A model generated the notes under the pieces. That model was not told the origin of the DNA and ran no database searches. It worked only from the letters and a program-made list of their open reading frames with translations. 64,000 nt of DNA, taken from assembly GCA_012295275.1 (NCBI GenBank), contig CM022665.1, forward strand, positions 34,344,022-34,408,021, in the 5' to 3' direction. Positions within the stretch are counted from its first letter, which is position 1. Every line of letters starts with the position of its first letter. Shown piece after piece: positions 12,801 through 23,946 of this stretch. Position numbers and translations under genes: made by a program. Source of the stretch: Chrysomallon squamiferum. Its lineage: Eukaryota; Mollusca; Gastropoda; Neomphalida; Peltospiridae.

Positions 12801-15800
12801 AAATTATTATTTCTTTGGAACTGTCAAAAACTGTATTATACATAAAGAATTTGTTCTTTTATTTAAATACATAAATGATGCTTGTTTTTGTTTGCTTTTG
12901 TACTTTGACAAAACAGATTTAAGAGAAAACTAAAATTATTAAATCAAAGTACCCCTTTCCACTGTCTGCTTCAAGAGCCTGTATTTTGTAGAAAGAATTT
13001 GTTCCTCTTACTATATCAACCAAACCGAGAACAGCATTGTAAATATTTCCTTTCTCATCAATTACATGAGCCTTGTCCTCTAAACCTGAACAGATTGTAA
13101 TAATTATTTATCATAATGAGTAAACAGCTGAAACCCACAATTCTAATTTAATTTTAAAAATAACAATAACAAAAGCATAAGAATAAGTGAAACAATAAAC
13201 AAAAAATATTTATCATAAAATAGTTAGATGAAATGTACTAATATATAAATATTTATATACAAATTGGAATTTATCTATTATCTACAAGTCGACATATATT
13301 TTTCAAACTTAAATATAAAATATTATTTTTCTTGTTATTGCAAAACATTTTTATTCTGCTACTGATTTATTTTTAAACTCACCCTTCTAATGAAATAAAA
13401 ACATAGGCAATATAGAAATAATGAATATATTCAATTCAATGTCAAATCCATGATCAACCAGTAAACCAGATAATTTTAAAAACAAAACATAACAATTATC
13501 ACTAACTGTAACATGTTTCTTTGAAAATAATGTGTGATCAGATTGTACCTGAATCAGGATCAACAGCAGCACCTCCCTTAATTTTCATCTTTACAGTTTT
13601 TGGCATACTCTTGGTAAACATGGCCTCTACAATACAAATGTTTTTGTTTATCACATTTTGAATGTCACTAAATAACATATATTTAGCATATTTAGAGACC
13701 AAAAAAAGCAACCATGAATCTAAACAGATTTGCATAAATGAAATAACAAAAAATAATAAGTGTCTTATGTAAGTTCTTTATATTTTCTGTGTGTATAATA
13801 TGTAAGACTATCTGACAAAACCATGTATGTTATAAGGTATGCTTTAATAGATTTAAGCCCCTAAGAAACTTGAGGGATGTATAACCTAATTCACTAAATA
13901 AGGAATATGCAAATGTGCTGTCTTTGAAATGATGTAACACTAACAGCGTGGCTCTTATTCACCAAAATAAAGCAAATGATTTTTTAATTTTACAAGTAGA
14001 TACTCATAAATTATTTTATGTTTGGGAAATACTATGCTCACACCTACCTGTAACTGTAGTTCTTTTAATCCTGATTTCAGTGATAAAAAATTGAAAGTTG
14101 TCAGTAAATTAGTTCCACAGTTATGAATTTTTTAGATTTAATGTTTTCTACATTATAGTTAAACAACAAATTACCTTCTTTAGCTGTCAATCCACTTTTT
14201 GGAGCACTTTTTTGTCGGGGCTCAGAAATCCTATGAGCTGGCTATAAATATAATAATTAAAAAATTACATGCCCTTTACAAAAATTATAAATCTGTTTAA
14301 TCCAACTAAGACATAAAACATTCATCTTGTTAAATAAAGTGTCAGTGATTTGAAAATACAAATGATGGTTTATTTGAAGATACTGTGCTGAAAATGAAAG
14401 CCTAGCTGCATATTTCTTTTAAATAAAAAAATGGAAAAAAAAAGGCTTTTCATTTATCAACTTAAGAATGTCTAAAAGAGTTAAATCATTCTTACATCAT
14501 CACCCCAGGAGGCAATGCTGTGTTTCTGGATCAACAAAACTGCACCACCATTCTTGGCTTCACCGAGAAAATCTTCTGATATCACATGAATGCCAAACTT
14601 TTCTGCTTCTTTGATGTTTTTACTTTTTTTGTTAACTTCATCTAGATTTAGAAAAACAGATTTGTTATAACACACTGAACAAAAGTCAATCTTAGTAATA
14701 AAAAATATTATTCTAAACCAATTAATTCTTAAGAGAGTATCTTTTCTAATATCTGAAATGATAAAGAACACTAAAACATTAACAAAAATGCTGGTATGTT
14801 AATTTTATTATTATACATGAAAAAACATCTGATAAAAATTGGAAAATCCTGTTAACGGACAGCAATCTTCAAAGATTTTTACCATAAACTTTAATAATAT
14901 ATGAATTAAGCTATGTGTGCCTATGTTTATACATAAATATTAATTACCAAATGCACTATTTGTGATATGCAGTTTGTTGGCAACAGTATCATCAAATGAG
15001 TTATTTCTTTTTAAATATTCAAAGGTTAAATTATTTAAATCTACAAACCTTCAGTGCTGATACAAGCAGCTACTTTCTTGTCCATTTTACTGACAACATT
15101 TCCACCCAACTTTTTTATCTCCTTTGTTAATACTGCCTTTGACTTGGTTGTCTTGCCAACAATAACAAAATTCATATTCTCTAGAGGCTGGGAATACCTA
15201 GAATTTTTTTTTTTTTTTTTAATCTATCTATATTGAAAAATATTCACATATAAATTTAAACAAAAAAAATATATATTACATGGTTTATAAATTCTAACTT
15301 TAAAAGCTTTCATATAAAAGGATATATAAATTTTAAACAGCTTTATTCAAATGCGCCAAAATAATAATGTAGAACACAAAACAAACTGATAATTATAACA
15401 TTTCTTGTCAGTAGTTTGTGAATTATTTGAACCTAAAAAAAGACAAATGTTTCCTTACCCTGCATCCACAGAATCCATGCATGAACTAACTGGACCTTCA
15501 GCTGACTTCACTGTAACTGTTGGGAAAAGTCGAGTTCGTTTCACATACTTGTATTTTTTACTGTTTAAAACAAAAAATTATTATCTAAAGTGAAAAAGAA
15601 AAAAATAATTTTATCTTTATTTTGAGGGATTATGCATACTAGTACATTTTTATACTGAAAATAATGGTGAGGAAGAGTCCATGGTGTTAAGTAAAAATTA
15701 GGTGTCTTCCCCTGATCTACATATAAACAGCAAACAGAAAGCAAAACAAAACTAATTTTTATTTTTATTTTATCTTTTGAGGAAATAAAATCTGTAATTA

Positions 15801-18800
15801 TTATTTTGAAAATCCGTAATAACAATACTCACAGAAACTCAACATCATGAAATTCCTTTGGTACTTTGAATGATTTTCTCTTTGGTGTTTTTGTAATGTT
15901 CATGCATTTTGTCCATTCTGTCAAATCACCTGTGCACTTGTATCCCTCAGGTCTGAAATAAAATATAATAAATAAACCTGATAAGCATTGATAATTTTTT
16001 TAGTTAAAACCAAAAAATGTAAAAGCTAAAATAATAAAACTGGCAGTATAATTAACATAAAGTGCGAATGAAAAAAAGGAAAGGAAATCTTCAGCTCGAC
16101 CATGAGATTTGTAAAAAATCAAACAAAAAAACCCCACAACAATGTTGTTATATTTTAAAAGTACTAAAAACTATTGAATCGTATACCTGTGGTTTTTAAA
16201 CTGGTAATGGTTCACTTAAGGATAAATAAAATTTTAAGAGAGTGAGTGACAGTAAAATAGAAACATTGTCATGTTCTTTAAACATTTTATATATCCTATG
16301 GATGCTGCATAAAATAACAAACATACGTGTACACATATTGTCCATTTTTACATTCAGTACAAACTTCTAAAGCACCAAATGCCATACAGTCTGCTAAAGC
16401 ATCAAACAGCTGAAAAAACAAGAAATCTAGGATGATGAAACATTAATTTTAATTAAACATTTAAAATTTACAACAGTAAACCTCACTCTGATGTCATCCA
16501 TACATTTATTAACATTTGTTGAAATTGAGAAAATTACAAGTTAATAAAACTTAAATTTATCTATCTTCACCCCACCCAATTTCAACAGCTTTATATCAAG
16601 ATAATAAACATACCTATGTCAGTGTGAGTTAAAATAAACACTGGATAATGGGCAATATAAGCGAAATCAAAAATATGAATGCTAATAAGGTGTATCAAGA
16701 ATCTGAAAGACAAATTGGTTCGTTTTGAAAGAAATATATCAAAATATTTGTACTTTGTAGTTTTATTGATAAATAGTTGATAATTAAATTAAAACATTTT
16801 AGAGATATGTTATAACATATACAGATTTTTTTTAAATAAACATTTTAATTTCACATTAATTAAATATAATGAAAACTAATTTGCTTCATAATAATAAATA
16901 TTATTTATAATACAAAAGTCTGTAAAATTTGTAGCTTTTAAGAAACAATCTGCAAACCTTGCTCTCCCCAGATGGTATTTTTTGGTTATTTAATTCCAGC
17001 AATAATTTGCAAGCCTTGTTCGATACATTCTTTGAAATCTGGTCCCTTATTTCCCACATTAATTGAGTTTGTTCCTAAAATAAAATAAAATGTCAGCATT
17101 ACACTATTTTTCATTTAAATTACAATACAGTAACTGTGTAAGAGAACTAAAACTGATAGCTTCCATGAAATATTAAGATATTTACACAGCTCATTTCCAT
17201 ATTGAATTTCCTAAGAATTAGAAATCATACAACAAGATAAAGTTACAGTCAAGGGATATTCTAGGATCCTAAACCATCAGTATGCAATTCAACAAAAACA
17301 AGGTAATTCAATATAAAGCTCTTTGAAAATTTTTAATTCAAAGTAAATATAATGACTGAAATGAGCAAGTTGTTTAAGAAATTAGTGAAGAATGTTTACC
17401 CGGAGTCCTTTTTCTTCTTCTGTTTCTACCTTTTTCACTTTCTTTCCACCTGATCCTTTAGCAGAATCACCCTTTCTCTTCTTCCTATGATATGCAGATT
17501 AAAAATAGTAATGAATATGTTTACAATAATTAAACATACTTTAAGATTAATCATTATCATAGGTCAGGCAATATTTTGGAAACAAAGTAAACATTTAGTA
17601 TAAACATTTAATATGCCATATTAAATACATTTTAAAATTTTAAGCAAAAACCGATATAAATTAATGCAAATAAGAATAAAAACTGATATGTCTGATGATT
17701 AAAAACTAACTGATTAAAATACAAATACAAAATTAAAAAATAATTTCCACCAACAGTTTTTAGGATGTTCTTTTCACATACCAGTTTGCTTTTAATATTT
17801 TAAATATAACTTTAATTAGTGATGTTAATTATAAATATAGTGTCCACAGCAAACAAGAAAATTCTGACTGTCTGAAACTAAAAGAAGTTAACCATGAACT
17901 TACGCTGTTTCTCCTTTACCGAGTTTTTCTATTAACATCTCTTGGTCTTCTTTCTTCAGCTGACTAAATCCAGGAATCCTGTGATCAACCATTACAAACA
18001 TTACACAAACAATGAAAATACCAAAAAACATTTACAACTTAATTCTGAGGTATAAAATAAAATATCAGGATGTGGCCAAAAGAAAAGGTTTACAGGGTGC
18101 ACAAAAATGTAATCAGACAATGAAGCAAAATTCAGTTCCTACTTGTTTCCAAAATATTTTCCCAACAACATAAAAGCATATACCACTTTTATAATATTCT
18201 TTAGATTTTGAAGAGAAAAAAATGTGAAATTCTTTAAGCAGTTTTCTTTCGTGCATGTAAGTTGTATAAGGACAAGTAATGATGATAATTCGTTGGTAAA
18301 ATGTCAGATGATTATGGCAAATGTAGCAATATTTACCAGTCAAGGGTTTTAAATTTATGCTGTACTAGATAAGCAATAGGTAGCTGCACATTCTTCTGAA
18401 GAAAGTTAATCACAAAAGTGTTGCCTATCACAGGATGTTTTTATGATCCCAACTATGTTTATGAAATACTGCCATGTGTAGGGTTAAAGTTTAAATAGTT
18501 ACTAAACATTAGAATTTTGTTAACAGCACAACCTTTTTTGGCCTCCTGATATTAATACACAAAGTTAAAAATAATATCAGTTATGCATGTATCACTTATT
18601 CCTTTATGATCAAATGCTTTTGACTCTTGAAAAATTAACTATAATGCAACATTTTCATGAATCAAGGGGAGAAGCTAGGAGAAAAACAAAAATTGTTATT
18701 TTTTATGTTATAGAATTGAAACTTGGTGGAAATAATCCCCACTTGTTACTATAAAATATAAGTACCAGTTTATATTTTGTTATGACAAATGGTACTTTTA

Positions 18801-21800
18801 TTTTTGGCTTTTTAAAATATTTCAGTACCCAATTTCATGAACCTCTCCAACCCAAACCAATCTATGTATATATATCATTCAAACTGCTGGGGTTCATCAT
18901 AGGCATGTATTTCTACAAAGTGACAGAAAGAAATCAGCCTTTTTTTTTTTTACACGCTTCAAAAGAAATATTTAAAAAAAGATAATAACATTTCTCACTC
19001 GTATTTTTTCGTATTAGACACATTATAAAGGATATATGAAAAGAATGGATAATTTTTTCAAGACTTTCTTTCTGTCACTCTCTAGTGATTGTTTCTAAAA
19101 ATATATATTCCAAGTTTGGGATCTCTCATGCAAATAGTTTTAATGAAGCACCTTCACAAAAATTTAGAAAAGTACAAAGTATGAAATTTGAGAAAACAGC
19201 AAATAAAGATTCATAACAATATTTCCACTTATTCTAACTACTGGGGTGATGTTATGTATAATTATTATGATATCTGTGTGTGTGTGTGTATATTTCTTTC
19301 TGAAAAAAAAACCCTGAAACATTTACCTAAAAAACACATTATTGTTACATTATCATTATGTATAGTCCAAAAAGAGTTAGTTCTTGTTTGTCACTTGAAA
19401 GTTATAATAACACATTTACATTTTTATAATTCTTCAACTGCATCTAGCATTTCCTGTTGCTGAATCCTTTTCAAATGTCTTAGTTTCCTGACTTTTTTGG
19501 ATTACAGCAGATTTTCTTTGTATCATGTGGATTTGTTCAGAATCCTTTGAATGGGTTAGTTTCATAGCAGCTCCACCCACTTTTGTGAACACAGTACTGC
19601 TGCTGAATTGGTAACACTTTTTTTCCAGCCCTCATTGAATGACTCGCTGCCATTGCAACCCCACTGTCCACTCTTAATTTTCCCACAAAGTCTGTCTTTG
19701 GGTTTTCCCTTTCGGACATTGACGTAACAGATTTTCATCACCAAGTTGAATGTAGTCTGGCTTAACAAACTGCCCAACTTCCTTTGACAGTGGTGTTCCC
19801 ACATTTTCAGCATGGTTGCCTGGTTGTTCACCCATAGCCAGTGTTTGCTGATAAAAATTTTAAAAAAATAAATAAAAAAAACCCACTGGAAGGACCCTTT
19901 GGACAATGATCATGACGTAGTTCTTGGTCTGATAGTGATGAAAGGAAATCTGCTTCCCTGACCACCTGCATGATTTGATGACAATGTCTCATTGTCTGCC
20001 TTTTCACAAGTGGCACAAACTGTCTGCACGTTTACAACAATGGCTTTCAAATGATCACATACAATGACAATCACTTAATGATCCATTACAAGAAGAGTTT
20101 GAACATGGAACTTTTTTACAAAAAAAATTTCAGACAAGTCACCTGCACAAAAAAGTTGTCATCAGTAACAAATGGACAATGATCTGGATCTTCATCTTCG
20201 ATTTCCAAACATGTTCCAATTTTCTTTTGAAAGTCAATGGGGAAGGTCATAGTGCTTGCTGATCTTCAGTGGCCACTGATTCCATTTCCTGCATGACATC
20301 ATAATTTTTTTTGAGCAGCTTGTAATTGTTGTCTGTGAGATAGCTTCCACTTCCCAAATTTATGTTTTGTACTGGTTTTCTTTCCACAATAAGTCTCCAT
20401 GATTTCTAAAAGTTAAATCTCAAACAATATGCACAGGAAGAAAAATCAATGAATGGATGAAAACAATGTCACTGGAAACAATGCTGATAACCAATCAGAA
20501 TGCGGCAACAACTCATGTGATATCATAGGGTCAAGCCACGGGTACACTATCTTAATTTTTGTTCTCATATTGTCAGAGGGGGGTGCACTAAATGAAAGAA
20601 TATCTTGATTGAATATCTATTTTTAGAACATTGTTCTCATAATGTTCTGAAAACAGGGCTTTCCAATGGTATGCAGAATGCTGAATTTCAAGGTTTCGAT
20701 AAACACGCATCAAAAATAAAACCCGGAAATAAATGCAGAATTTGACTAAAATGTGTAAATTTCAGTGACTGGCACCTCAGAAAATGCTTTTTTTTTGGAC
20801 ATAATTAAATTTATTCGGACCTTTTAACTTGTATGAATAAAAACCTTAATAATGTTTGTAAATGGTCTTGTCAAAATCTCAAAAACTTTTTTTCAAATGT
20901 TGTCAAATTTTGTCATTTTTTGCCTAGCATTGCCCCTCAAAACATCATAATAACTAATTAATAAAAATCTTTTGTAATAAATCATACATAATAATAAAAA
21001 AAGTTTTTAAAATCTCTTACAAATTTTTACTAATTTGGTTTAATTTACATCTAAAAACTAACTTATCAATTCCCAGATTCTTGCCAAATTCCAGCTCATC
21101 ACGTTTATCAACAAAACAGTCCACATGATACCAAAGATCTTGGGGGCCATACATCTTAGCTCTTTGACTTGAAAAATCTTTCTTTGATATTCGAACTGCA
21201 TTCTGTCAACAAAAATAAAGATTTTGGTTTAGTTTAACAAAACTTCTGTCAGTACATTAATGTGTTTGTTGGTTTAGTGGGTTTTTTAAAACTAGCCAAA
21301 TCATTTAACAACTGTACTGAATGTTTTTTATAATATTATAAACATAATCAGCTATTCAATAACAAAAATCTGTAAGTGACAATTCTATTTACATTAATTT
21401 TATTTCATTAGAATGTTTACATTTACTTACAATTCCTACGATTTACCTATCACACACTTTTTTTTTAAAAACACTTAAAATATGAATCATGACCTTTTCA
21501 TAGTAATGTAATGAAATGCACATACAGATATGAAATCAAACAATTATTAATGTCTCACTTTATCTATTTTTTCATCACAGCCACGACAGGTACTTTTATT
21601 AGACTTTGCATACTCAGTTTTGAAGTCTTTTGTCAAACCAGAGACTGCACCAGCAGTTGCATCACCTGAACCATCTATAAATATATAAATGCATAATAAT
21701 TCCATCTGTTCATACAACCAACATGTCAAGAAACTGAAAATGACTATTGACACATATTTAAATAACTTATTTTCCTTATAGAAGAAATTTCATGCCAATT

Positions 21801-23946
21801 TGCTGCATTTAATTAAACTGCACAGTGAATGTCACAAAAGAAATCAATAAATTAAAATCTGGTTTAAGTTAGCTTCTTTCCCTTATTTTCAACATCTTAC
21901 TCAGTTTAAGGTATGTGTTTTTTACAATTATATATTATGTAGCCTAGAGTTAAACTAACTTCATGACAGATATATTTTTTTAAATAATAATAATATTTCA
22001 TACTCAGTGAAAGAAATCTGGGAATTTTCTTTATAAATTTAGTAATACTTTAATTTTAAAAATGTATATATCATTAATGCACCTCCTCCAGCAATCTTGT
22101 CCTTAATCTTCTGTTGGTCTTCCCACCGAAGAGAATGAAATCCATGAATGTCATCAGCATTGGAAACCCGAGCCCGTTTCCAAAAACATTTTTCATGAAA
22201 CCAGTTAGGAATCTGGAAAATTAATATTCTTAATTTTAAACACTTTTTTTGTTCACTAATATCCACAATTATTTTCTTGTGAGTTTTCTAGAAGGATAGG
22301 GTTATTAATTATCATGTCTGCAACAGTGTTGATAACAGAATGCTATACTGATAAAGTTAATTTTCCAACATTTCTGTTGAAAACTGAAATAACAAAAACA
22401 AAAACGAACAGAAATTTATATATTGCTTGTGTAGTGATTAACTTTAAAAATATGACTTGAAAAACACCATATCTATTAAACTTACCTTTCCATCAAAATG
22501 AGGTGACTGAAAAATAAAAGAATGACATTTATTATCTGTTGTTAATAAAGCATACATAATACTAATTTTTTATATTTTCAATCTGAAACAATTTATGTAC
22601 AAACAAATAATCAAAAACATTACTTTGAGTATTTTGTACATAATTAGATGCTTTCTTCTGTAATATTCTACAAGCCAAATTCATATTGCAAATAATTATT
22701 GTCCTTTGTTGGTCACTAGTTTAGCTTCACTGTGGAAAACAGGAGACTGTTGCAAAGCACTTTCTGACTTCTTCCTCTGTGCCATATTCGGTCATTGGTA
22801 GTTCTCATATTTCTGTCAAACTGTGACCAACATTCTTGTGGACAGACATTACTCTGTATTCATATAGCTTGGATCTAAATGTTTTTGGAAACGGGCTCGG
22901 GTTTCCAATGCTGATGACATTCATGGATATTATTCTCTTCGGTGGGAAGACCAACAGAAGATTAAGGACACAATTGCTGGAGGAGGTGCATTAATGATGT
23001 ATACATTTTTTAAATTAAAGTATTACTAAATTTATAAAGAAAATTCCCAGATTTCTTTCACCGAGTCCAACAGTTGGTTTAAGTCAGGAGGCATGGGATT
23101 GGCAGGAGTGGTCAGTGAAATTATGGGAATGAACATAAGAGCAATGTGTTCATGTGGCAGGAATGGCAAACATTAAATAACGAACAAATTTCTGAATTGA
23201 ACTTGTGAGGCTTTGTAAATTGTAGATTTTATTGTTCATGTCCATCTTAGTTAATTTGTGTACAAGTTTACAAGAACTGTGTTTATTGTCAATCTCTAAT
23301 CAGTAGAACTGTAAAAAATTTGCAGCTTTCACATAGCTGGTCACAAGATTTCCTTCCATGTGACAAATTAGAAACAGGCAGCCATCTCTATAATTCTGTC
23401 ATAATTCAATTAACTGAGGAACAAAGCATGTTAATGATTTTTATATTGGTATCTATGTGATAAAACTGAAGTATCTGTAACCCACATTTCCTTGTTAATA
23501 AGGCACCTTTATAAGCAGAAGAAAGGATGTAAAATAAGTCATGATAATTGTTAACTGAGCTGGAACAAGAAACAGCCCAAAAAGACCTGAATCACCAGAA
23601 TAGGTGTACTGAGGACTGATTTTACGACTAATTATAATTTATACCAAACTTCCTAAGGATGCGAGTGCCAGTATCACTGACTGGCAAAGTCATAACTTAA
23701 CTTGTCAAACACAATACTGAAATACTGATTCACAGATCTGTCTCAGTGTCTGTGAAGTGCGAGTGTCACAAAAACCTAATACACCTTTAGTCATCATAAT
23801 CTCTTGGTAGCTTTTCTTAAAAATACCTGGACCATGACAGCTAATCGCAGTGAATCCTGAGTTATCCCCGTTTTACATGCTTTACATGATGCACGACTAC
23901 TTTTAGCATATTCAGCTTTAAAGGGTAAATCATGATGATCAGCCAT
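6522..23946 (-). CDS. PARP1: PARP1, poly(ADP-ribose) polymerase 1 (27 coding exons, complete)
   Basis: This nuclear enzyme senses DNA breaks and uses NAD+ to build poly(ADP-ribose) on itself, histones and repair factors. The coding exons join in phase to 2967 bases, or 988 residues plus TAG; human PARP1 has 1014. The start ATG at 23946-23944 opens [10 protein letters not shown] directly before the conserved [10 protein letters not shown] of zinc finger 1, and no upstream extension is needed. Domain order is canonical: Zn1, Zn2, lysine-rich NLS, Zn3, BRCT, WGR, helical domain, ART. The catalytic triad is present as H839, Y873 and E965, each exactly 23 positions lower than human H862, Y896 and E988. 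Every intron obeys GT-AG. Exon coordinates are given in the five block entries that follow. The oddities are a 21-base micro-exon, the absence of the vertebrate DEVD caspase site, and an inverted copy of exon 3 inside intron 2. Confidence 0.97.
7304..7413. mobile_element. Short palindromic MITE, mariner/IS630-like ends
   Basis: This 110-base element lies in the PARP1 intron between exons 26 and 25. Its left end reads TACAGGGTCATTCAAAAGTC and its right end is the reverse complement, GACTTTTGAATGACCCTGTA. The inner arms (CTGCAACACTTTTAA and TTAAAAGTGTAGCAGG) also pair, giving an almost continuous hairpin. The TA at each outer edge fits the target duplication made by Tc1/mariner-type transposases. 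There is no room for a gene, so it is a non-autonomous derivative. Confidence 0.85.
9598..9622. repeat. Poly(A) run in PARP1 intron
   Basis: An uninterrupted run of about 24 A residues on the plus strand lies between PARP1 exons 23 and 22. No SINE-like body was recognised next to it. Confidence 0.8.
10258..12071 (-). CDS. PARP1: PARP1 exons 18-21: autoinhibitory helical domain
   Basis: Exons are 11946-12071, 11420-11503, 10892-11014 and 10258-10380, all in phase 0 and 126, 84, 123 and 123 bases long. They encode about residues 628-779. Recognisable landmarks are [16 protein letters not shown], the highly conserved [18 protein letters not shown], then [20 protein letters not shown] and [18 protein letters not shown]. 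In PARP1 this helical bundle packs against the NAD+ site and blocks it until DNA binding unfolds part of it. The acidic segment [13 protein letters not shown] matches the corresponding loop in human PARP1 in position and character. Confidence 0.96.
12455..15560 (-). CDS. PARP1: PARP1 exons 11-17: BRCT and WGR domains
   Basis: Exons are 15459-15560, 15049-15197, 14496-14641, 14175-14241, 13549-13626, 12953-13085 and 12455-12653. Exons 12 and 13 hold the BRCT fold at about residues 372-468, with NMNFVIVGK, the glycine pair in [11 protein letters not shown], and the C-terminal tryptophan in IASWGDD. This is the automodification region in the known family. Exons 15 to 17 hold the WGR domain: [16 protein letters not shown] opens it and [12 protein letters not shown] carries W568-G569-R570, the motif that gives the domain its name. 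WGR contacts DNA and relays break detection to the helical domain. Exon 14 encodes a poorly conserved basic linker and is the least certain by homology, but its phases (0 in, 1 out) fit both neighbours. Confidence 0.94.
15833..17978 (-). CDS. PARP1: PARP1 exons 6-10: nuclear localisation signal and Zn3
   Basis: Exons are 17904-17978, 17400-17484, 16958-17074, 16327-16409 and 15833-15952. Residues about 202-219 ([18 protein letters not shown]) form a bipartite basic NLS like that of human PARP1. The DEVD caspase-cleavage sequence that lies between the two basic clusters in vertebrates is replaced by a Gly/Ser/Ala-rich linker. Exons 8 to 10 encode the third zinc domain, with ligands C285, C288, C302 and C312 (VCTEC and YKCTG...WTKC). 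In the family, Zn3 couples DNA binding to activation of the catalytic domain rather than gripping the DNA end. The linker ERPxGES-type motif is seen here as IPSGESK. Confidence 0.94.
19440..20430 (-). pseudogene. Decayed coding-like island in PARP1 intron 5
   Basis: The large intron between PARP1 exons 6 and 5 contains about 1 kb that is less AT-rich than its surroundings. Read on the minus strand, it gives protein-like fragments in shifting frames. One begins [20 protein letters not shown] near 20400. Another contains [18 protein letters not shown] near 20030. A third contains [20 protein letters not shown] near 19700. In-frame stops, frame changes and an A/T-rich insertion near 19860-19890 break it, and no open frame exceeds 114 codons. 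I do not recognise the family. A dead transposon or retrocopied gene is the likely origin. Confidence 0.4.
21063..23946 (-). CDS. PARP1: PARP1 exons 1-5: zinc fingers Zn1 and Zn2
   Basis: Exons in transcript order are 23827-23946, 22486-22506, 22083-22212, 21559-21674 and 21063-21202. Zn1 ligands are C21, C24, H53 and C56 (CKAC and FHEKC); Zn2 ligands are C120, C123, H155 and C158 (CRGC and YHVDC). These fingers recognise DNA breaks: in the known family Zn2 binds the 3' side of a nick and Zn1 the 5' side. Exon 2 is only 21 bases and encodes SPHFDGK, matching SPMFDGK in human. Exon 4 carries [13 protein letters not shown], a near-repeat of the Zn1 motif [13 protein letters not shown], as expected for the two homologous fingers. 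Splice phases after exons 1 to 5 are 0, 0, 1, 0 and 2. Confidence 0.96.
22002..22191 (-). repeat. Source arm of inverted repeat (PARP1 exon 3 and intron 3 edge)
   Basis: This segment covers most of PARP1 exon 3 and about 80 bases of the following intron. It is matched by an inverted copy at 22877-23066. Confidence 0.92.
22486..22506 (-). CDS. PARP1: PARP1 micro-exon 2 (21 bases)
   Basis: The exon encodes SPHFDGK, the invariant link between the two halves of zinc finger 1, and is bounded by a TTTTTCAG acceptor and a GTAAGT-like donor (GTAAG). Both flanking phases are 0, so skipping it would delete seven residues of Zn1 without a frameshift. Confidence 0.93.
22877..23066 (+). pseudogene. Inverted partial copy of PARP1 exon 3 in intron 1
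   Basis: About 190 bases on the plus strand repeat the minus-strand sequence of PARP1 exon 3 (from AAATGTTTTTGGAAACGGGC onward), its donor and the start of intron 3, with only a handful of differences. It lies in the intron between exons 1 and 2, in the opposite orientation to the gene. It therefore cannot be used as an exon of PARP1, and it lacks the 5' edge of exon 3 and its acceptor. Differences include TTCATT changed to ATTATT and AAGATTGC changed to ACAATTGC. In PARP1 pre-mRNA the two arms, about 685 bases apart, could fold into a long duplex covering most of exon 3. Confidence 0.9.
23238..23350. repeat. Dispersed repeat, copy 1
   Basis: This segment shares a diverged but colinear sequence with 31082-31200. 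Shared stretches are a TTAATTT block, AAGAACTGTGTTTRTTG, TTTTTGCAG-like and TGGTCACA. The similarity may extend about 50 bases further on each side. No coding content or terminal repeat was recognised. Confidence 0.6.

Noticed and set aside
19188-19463. 91-codon plus-strand open frame in PARP1 intron 5
   Set aside because: Composition is AT-driven, there is no family match, and its 3' end overlaps the decayed island that reads as protein on the other strand.
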